The notes under the pieces are model-generated. The model was not told the DNA's origin. It was given only the letters and a program-made list of their open reading frames with translations, and did no database searches. A stretch of 64,000 bases of DNA from Nymphaea colorata (Eukaryota; Streptophyta; Magnoliopsida; Nymphaeales; Nymphaeaceae): NCBI RefSeq assembly GCF_008831285.2, contig NC_045138.2, positions 4,367,205 to 4,431,204 on the forward strand, given 5' to 3'. Positions 58,201 through 64,000 of the stretch are shown piece after piece (within the stretch, counting starts at the first letter, position 1; every line of letters starts with the position of its first letter). The position numbers were made by a program, and so were the translations under genes.

Positions 58201-61122
58201 GTTTCAAAATAACCACATACAGAGGGTTATCCACAATTGATAGAGGAAGTGGAAAAAACAACACATTTGGGCATTCAGGGTAGTTTTCTTCTGAGTAATT
58301 ATGAACCCTATAGACCATATCTGTAGGTGGTCAAAGACTCTAAAACAACTCCCTGGGATATCTTGCATTTGGGAACAGGGGGAAAATGAACCTAGTGATA
58401 CTTTTGTTTTTCACCTCCACCAATAGAAATAGGAAGCTAATGCCATGCATACCTTCGTGAATGTGCCGCTGATATACTCAGCTGCCTCTCTACCTAATTG
58501 CATTGCAGCATCTACAGTTGGTACTCCAAACTGTACCATGACTGAATCAGTGTCTCCATATACAACCTGACATTAAAGGGTTTGTTCTCAAAAAGCTTCA
58601 GATATTGACATGTACATCTGTCTCCAAAAAGAGTTTAACATTTTAGCCAGCATATGTAGCAATCAAGAAAAGAGGAAGAAAAGGTACCTCAGCATTATGC
58701 TCATAGCCACCTTTAGTAGTAAATCGTGCCTCAACTAGCTTCTTGGTTTCCTCTATCATCTGACGACCTGTGTGATGTTCAGAATACTATTCAGTAAGGT
58801 TAATGAGTTATATTAATGAATGCTTTTCACGTCCATTTAATTACAGAAAATAGACAAATCTTGCACATTCACAAGTAGGACATAGACAGTATGAAATTGA
58901 TCTCTCATATTACCATAGCTGGTCACACTAGAAGATATTTCTAGACAAGGCAGCTGCCCAACAGTAGCTCCAGTAAATCCATAGACAGAGTTTGCACTGA
59001 CCTGGAATTTCCGGTTCCATGGTGTCAAACAATATGAAGCATTACAAGATCATCAAGACCCTTCTAAAAATTATCTTGCACTATATGCATTTAAAATTTT
59101 AGAAAATGAACGAATTTGAAAAAAGGAAATTTCCAAGCAATACCTTTAAAGCCAGCTGGCGACCATCCAAAACAGCCCTCTCAAATGGATCTTTGGCTTC
59201 CTGAAACATAGTGTAAGATACTGTAAGGGACAAAGAACTAGATTGCCTTGTGAAATTCATTACATAGTACCATATGAACATATGAAAGAAAGACAGCAGG
59301 CAACATCTACTGTGTTTTTTTATTTCATATTCACATGATCTAGTATTTCTAGAGATGTCAACTATCAGACAGCAGGCAACATTTACTGTGTTTTTTTTAT
59401 TTCATATTCACATGATCTAGTATTTCTAGAGATGTCAACTATCAAACCAAATATTTCTTTTACTTTGTGTGTTAACAAGATATCTGCAGCCAACTTTGTG
59501 GTTTTCTAAATATTTCACTTTGAATGGGGAAACAGCTCCCATGGTTGAGACTTGAGAGCATATACGAAAACAGCAGCTGCTTTCAGCAAGTAAATGTCCT
59601 TATCGTCTCCTACCTCTTTAAATATTTTTTTTATTTTTGCGACTTATTCCACCAAATTTTGCAAAGAAACATAAAAATAGCTAGTTATGCGCTATATTTG
59701 AGGCCATAAATCCCATGGAATTGATTTATCCAGTCATCAGCACACACAATAACAAATACTGCAGGATAAACCAGCTGAAATTATGTGAGCTGCTGAACGT
59801 TGTCATCTTCTAACTCACAAACATGAAAATCAGGAAAAAAATCACCTTCAAATCTGCCTTAGCTCTTTTACGAGCAGCTAATAGCTCTTCAAGAATCTCT
59901 GGAAGTATTCCCTGGAAAAGAAAATGGTGTAGAATTTAATGTGATCAATGACCATAGCCATCTAAAATAGAAGAGGGGAAACTTCATTGGTATATGAGGC
60001 ATTGATTCATATGCATGCACAGTTAAAAGAAAACAAAATTTATTGACTTCAAGTTGCAAACCTTCTGCAAATTTGACTTCACAAAGGTTTCACCAGATGG
60101 TGTTCTGTTAATACATTCAGGTGGCAGGTTTAACTTGCGAACATCCTCAGGCAAAACCTGCATATACTTGAAAATCACTCGATATAGTAATGAAGGAATG
60201 GCAGAAACATGAACTAAGAGAAACAGAAGCTTTACCAGCGTGCAGTAGCATAAATTATATGCCATCATAATAGATGGATACAGTGAAGCAAAGTCCAGAG
60301 TAGCAATTGGATTTTCATAGAATCCTGATTTGGCTTCTAAAACCTGCACAATATCTACATGAGGTTAACAGAAGATATTAGACAAAAACAGATCCCTTTA
60401 AAAATTTCATATATGGACTTAACATGCTGAAGAAAATATTCAAAGAAGCATAGCTACATAGTGCGACCCATATATATGGACCTCGTAGATGTCATGCTAT
60501 CAGAACTAAGTGACTCTTTTGGGTGATTTGGTTGTGCCTTTGTGCACACTTTGCTTTTGTGATCTCTGAGAGATATCTTATGAGTTAATCAACTTTTCTT
60601 GTACTTGGTTCTTGCCAAAATGAAAGCACTTCTAGAAAATCCTTTATTCACATAATCATAGTTTTTACTAAGCATATGCACTAACCATAGCCTGAATACC
60701 ATTCAACAAATGATTCAAGCTTTCAGCCGCAGCCATACTTTAAAAAAAAACATAAGATTTCAAACAGATAATAGAGGATAATTCAAAACTTTAAGCAGCA
60801 AAATCTTACAGTTGCGCCTTCATAAGTGTCCTGCCCAGATCCTTGGCCCTTGGCATTGGGAATAACGAGGTTCTTTTGCTTTGATTTCCTCAAAAGCTGA
60901 GAAAGAACCTGGTTTGCAGTTTATACAGCATTAAAAAAAACCAGACGCAAAACATCTGCTTAATATATTCATAAAATTGCCAAAAGTATGTTAATTGTTA
61001 ACCTTTATGCTCTGCCCTCTGGAAAGCAGAAAGGAGATTGGCACCCCAGTAACTCGAGCCATCTCTACATAATTATATATATACATCAGCTTGTCCAAGA
61101 GACGCTGTGGAAGATAAGCATC
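53549..61122 (-). CDS. POLD1: DNA polymerase delta catalytic subunit, C-terminal half (18 exons, 5' part outside window)
   Basis: Nuclear replicative polymerase (family B) for lagging-strand synthesis and repair. Exons, right to left: 61003-61122, 60810-60896, 60236-60343, 60062-60157, 59846-59911, 59144-59200, 58914-59001, 58688-58767, 58453-58566, 57364-57478, 57113-57285, 56745-56816, 55411-55485, 55235-55324, 54984-55144, 53877-53950, 53713-53800, 53549-53636. They sum to 1752 bases, 583 codons plus stop, with phases agreeing throughout. Landmarks: [20 protein letters not shown] (exon 1); motif [17 protein letters not shown] (exon 3); NSVYGFTGA motif B (exon 7); catalytic YGDTDS motif C (exon 9); KKRYAGLLW (exon 10). 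CysA is C-x2-C...C-x2-C (CIGC, CKHC). CysB is C-x2-C-x9-C-x4-C, the iron-sulfur site. The exonuclease half must lie beyond 64,000. Exon 2 carries a 2-base insertion near its start (see findings). Confidence 0.96.
54471..54611. mobile_element. small fold-back MITE in a POLD1 intron
   Basis: GGAGATGAAATCCTCCAGCC at 54,471-54,490 is mirrored by GGCTGGAGGATTTCTCCGTCC at 54,591-54,611; the shared core of 13 bases is exact. Inner arms repeat GATGCA.TGCATC. The element is 141 bp and lies in the 1033-bp intron 53,951-54,983, beside an AT run at 54,454-54,469. Confidence 0.75.
55199..55230. repeat. (GA)n microsatellite in a POLD1 intron
   Basis: About 16 GA units within five bases of the donor of the exon ending at 55,235, so read as CT on the transcript strand just after the splice site. 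Confidence 0.95.
59291..59443. repeat. 76-bp tandem duplication in a POLD1 intron
   Basis: AGACAGCAGGCAACAT starts at 59,291 and again at 59,367; the two copies differ by one substitution and one base in a T run. It lies within the intron 59,201-59,845, well away from both splice sites. Confidence 0.95.
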
Positions 61123-62502
61123 CTGCAAGCAAAAGAGTTTCTTTAGTTTCACACAAAACCATAAGCATAAGCCATATAGTAATATATACTTGCTAATAAA
61201 ATTACTCCATTTAAGCTGGTTAAGAGGACAAGTATGATATAGCTTGTGGCCAAGTCAAAATAATTTCTTCAAGGCTCTTGCAAATGAGTATTCAGATACT
61301 TGTTTGCACAAATATTTGTTCATACAAGTCCAACTATACGTATACAAGCCCAGCATTTCTTTTTAGATTTGTAGACAACCTCAAACAAGACATTTTTCTT
61401 CCAAAAGAATCCTTTTTCAAGTCTAAGTGAACAGCTGATCAAAAATGGAAAATAAGAAAAACATACATGTGGCATCAAAAAACCCAAAATAACTCATGCT
61501 TTGTGCTTATACATGTACACACCTACGCTCCCTCTTTAGGTCCAGAAGTAACTTTAAGCTAGAGGTATCTCACTCTAGAAGCTTAATTTGCAAGCCCGTG
61601 TGAACACTTTCATATCTATCAAAACAAAAACAAGCTCCAATTATTGCTTTATACATGAACGTGATGTAGGTAATCTCCATGTTTATGTGCATGGACGGAC
61701 ACCAATTAGGTTACTTTTAAGAGATGTGTGCATGCCACATAAGCATGACCAAGCTGGATGTGCTTGTGCTGATGCATAGTACCATAGTCACACAAAAACG
61801 CGTTACTTAAAAAAAACGTGAAAAAAAAAGTGAAAAATTAATTTGCAGAAAAAAAAGGAAAAATCATGCTTTTAAAAAAAAGAAAAAAAATGAAAAAGAC
61901 ACAAAAAATGCATTTTTTTCAGTGTATTTTTTGATGCGTACATTTTTTTGGGGTTCAGTGACATAACTTCTAATATTTGGAAATCATAATGCCTTTAAAT
62001 CTTAGTTGTCAGGCGACGCCTAGGCATGGACTAGTCGTTAGGCCACATCCCACGCCAAAGTCCATCACTTAGGCATGGGGGGTGGGTTTGGCACCTAGGC
62101 TAGACTAGGCAGGCTAGCGCTTAGTCCATTTGGGTGTTTGGGTGACTTTAGCCTCTGATATTTGATTTGTTTTGCTTCCCAATACCTGTTATCCCTTGAG
62201 ATTAGCTTAATTTTATTTCAGGGAGTCTGATTGACCCAGTTATTGCAAAAGCTACATTGAAAACAAAGAATTTTTTGCTATACGTATCTCACAGAATTAC
62301 AATTTGCGCAGACATTAAATTGCTTGCAATGTATATCTTTTACTTGAATTGATTGAGTTAGGATTGTAGGTGTGATTTGAGTTCTACTAATGTATGCAGT
62401 ATGCACTAGACAGCTTAAGTCAGAGTCGTGTAGGTGTCTTTCACGATCGTCCAAATTTGTTCATATTCAGTTGCCATCTACCATAGGTCCAGTCCAGAGA
62501 GC
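61123..62502 (-). other. POLD1 intron, left part
   Basis: No POLD1 exon could be found to the right of 61,122. The exon before [11 protein letters not shown] should encode the end of the exonuclease region, which is absent. About 61,790-61,960 is an A-rich relative of the element at 34,437 (GTCACACAAAAACGCG, CAGTGACATAA). Confidence 0.6.
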
Positions 62503-63084
62503 CAGTGTTGTACGTATCGTACGTATCATACGATGCATGGCCATACCGTACAATATGTACCGTCTCGTTTTAAATTTACGATACAATACACCACCTATAT
62601 TGCAAACAGGTGGTGTATCGTACGTGTATTGCATGTATTGTACGATACAAGGCGATACACCCCGTATCGCACGATACATGTCTATTTTGAAAAATATGGT
62701 GTTAAACTACCCTTTTTCAGAATAATTTTTTAAACTTGACTCCCTCTTCATTTATGAACATATCTAATAGTTGAAGAAGGGGGAGATTGTGGCAATTTTC
62801 AAAAGGAATATAACTTGCCTCCCTCTTAGTTCATGTTGTGTTGCTATATGATATTATGACCACTCATTAATGTTTGAGAAGTAACTTCATACCTAAAATA
62901 AGCATGCCATTATGTATAACATGTTTTTTCATTAAAAAAACATATTTTTATTTTTCTTGATTTATCTGATTTTGCTCTATTTTTTCTATTTTTTAAATTA
63001 AAAAAATAAATTTTGACACTTTACAGTACGGTGTATCTATTGGCCTGACTAATACGGCTTACGATATGTTTTTTACAACATTGT
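62503..63084. mobile_element. GTATCGTACGATAC-word element in the POLD1 intron or upstream
   Basis: Opens CAGTGTTGTACGTATCGTACG and closes ACGATATGTTTTTTACAACATTG; the ends are inverted over TGTTGTA and then by shared CGTATCGTA-like words. The first 200 bp are full of GTATCG, CGATAC and GTACGATAC words that pair with each other; the rest is AT-rich. No coding. Probably a non-autonomous DNA transposon. Confidence 0.5.
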
Positions 63085-64000
63085 AGAGAGCACAGATTTC
63101 AAAGTATGTATTATTTTGAATTTTTGATTATTTTCTGTTTCATGTATATTGTTTAGAGCTCAGTTTCAGTTCTACAATAAGAAGTCTATCATCTGGTTTA
63201 TTCTTCACTAAACTTTTCCTCTGCTGTTTTACAAGTTGATTTTGACTAATCCTAACTTGCTAACTTAACACATAAAACATAAAGCTAACACTTTAGAATT
63301 AAAAACAACTAAGCAAAATTGCAACAACTTTTGGACACCTTTTTAGGCTAGGTGAGCCTAGCCCCTTTGACAGCTAAGGTTTAAATTAAACAAACGTTAA
63401 AAAAAAAGTCGACTTCATCGATCATACCTGAATTGATTTCTTTGGGGAGGAAGGAGCTGGCGTTCTAGGGTTTTTGGAGAAGACAAGTTATGCCATGGGA
63501 GTTGGAGAAAACAACTACCACTCATTCAGTCCATTTTGGCAGGCAACAGATTCCATTCTTGATTTTCTTTCTCCGGTCTTACCCAAAGTTTATATCTCCT
63601 CTTAGCAATCTCTCTCTTATTACATGTTCGTGTAGGTTAAAGGACTCCAAATGGACTGCACACATCGTGTTGAAGCATGTCCATTAATTTTTCTGCATAT
63701 TTTGAACTTCACCGTGATTACTAGGTTTGTCACATGGGTGCTGACCATGATGTAAATTTGCTGCTACACCAGAAATCAGGTGCACACTGGGTGCACAGTG
63801 CTGGTTGATGGTTATTGTGTTGATGTTATATTTATGATTATAATGATATAATATACAAATATGAAAACTCATACATGTATTGACTTATTAGTTTTTTTAT
63901 TTATTTTATATTTCCCTAATTTTTAGGATTTTTTAAATTTTTTAAAAATTTACCATACTTTTCCCGTCTTTTCAAGTTCGCCGTATGATACCGAAGAAAA
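63085..64000. other. right edge, no gene recognised
   Basis: AT-rich; no POLD1 exon identified. The last 120 bases match the wording of 370-490 (T/A run, then CCGTATGATACC) and are cut by the window edge. Confidence 0.4.

Noticed and set aside
53428-60349. Many short minus-strand open frames as separate genes
   Set aside because: They are individual POLD1 exons read into their introns; phases and splice borders join them into one gene.

Overview
The window is nuclear DNA of a flowering plant. This rests on an Rx-type coiled-coil NB-ARC-LRR gene, plant-style L1-type LINE and Ty1/copia elements (tRNA-iMet primer site), a trichome-birefringence-like relic, and a POLD1 gene cut into many short exons by AT-rich introns with GT..AG borders. 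I cannot name the species. Gene density is low and most of the sequence is AT-rich repeat.

Layout. 1-4.7 kb: AT-rich DNA with a strongly G-poor block at 1.38-2.25 kb and one possible exon of unknown family. 4.7-7.52 kb: a decayed LINE on the minus strand, directly next to scraps of a second NLR. 8.917-12.327 kb: an intact single-exon NLR gene of 1136 codons, the best complete gene here. 12.5-23.2 kb: nested repeats, including two copies of a composite repeat, TIR families, a GA-rich desert and AT microsatellites. 23.43-29.53 kb: a complete but disabled Ty1/copia element on the minus strand with 367-bp LTRs, a 5-bp target duplication, PBS and PPT. It abuts a 3' LINE relic on the plus strand (29.53-30.93 kb). 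31.2-36.9 kb: a third composite-repeat copy and more TIR elements. 37.141-37.398 kb: a small GC-rich gene resembling seed-maturation/LEA-like proteins, with a G-box/ABRE core, RY element and TATA box just upstream. 38.7-53.5 kb: repeats, a broken TBL exon at 43.9 kb, a possible small basic-protein gene at 50.13 kb and a large CT-AT-GA palindrome at 51.5 kb. 53.549-61.122 kb: the C-terminal half of the DNA polymerase delta catalytic subunit on the minus strand in 18 exons (583 codons plus stop). Its 5' exons lie beyond the right edge, behind an intron of at least 2.9 kb.

The genes do not form a pathway. The likely functional ones are an immune receptor, a seed-maturation protein and a replicative polymerase. 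The most informative irregularities are a two-base insertion at the start of one POLD1 exon that seems to force a shifted splice acceptor; a composite repeat of about 2 kb or more present in at least three collinear copies, one beginning in the 3' flank of the NLR gene; a SINE-like head with perfect pol III A and B boxes; and NLR scraps in scrambled order beside the LINE. I found no strong evidence for an undescribed multi-gene system.
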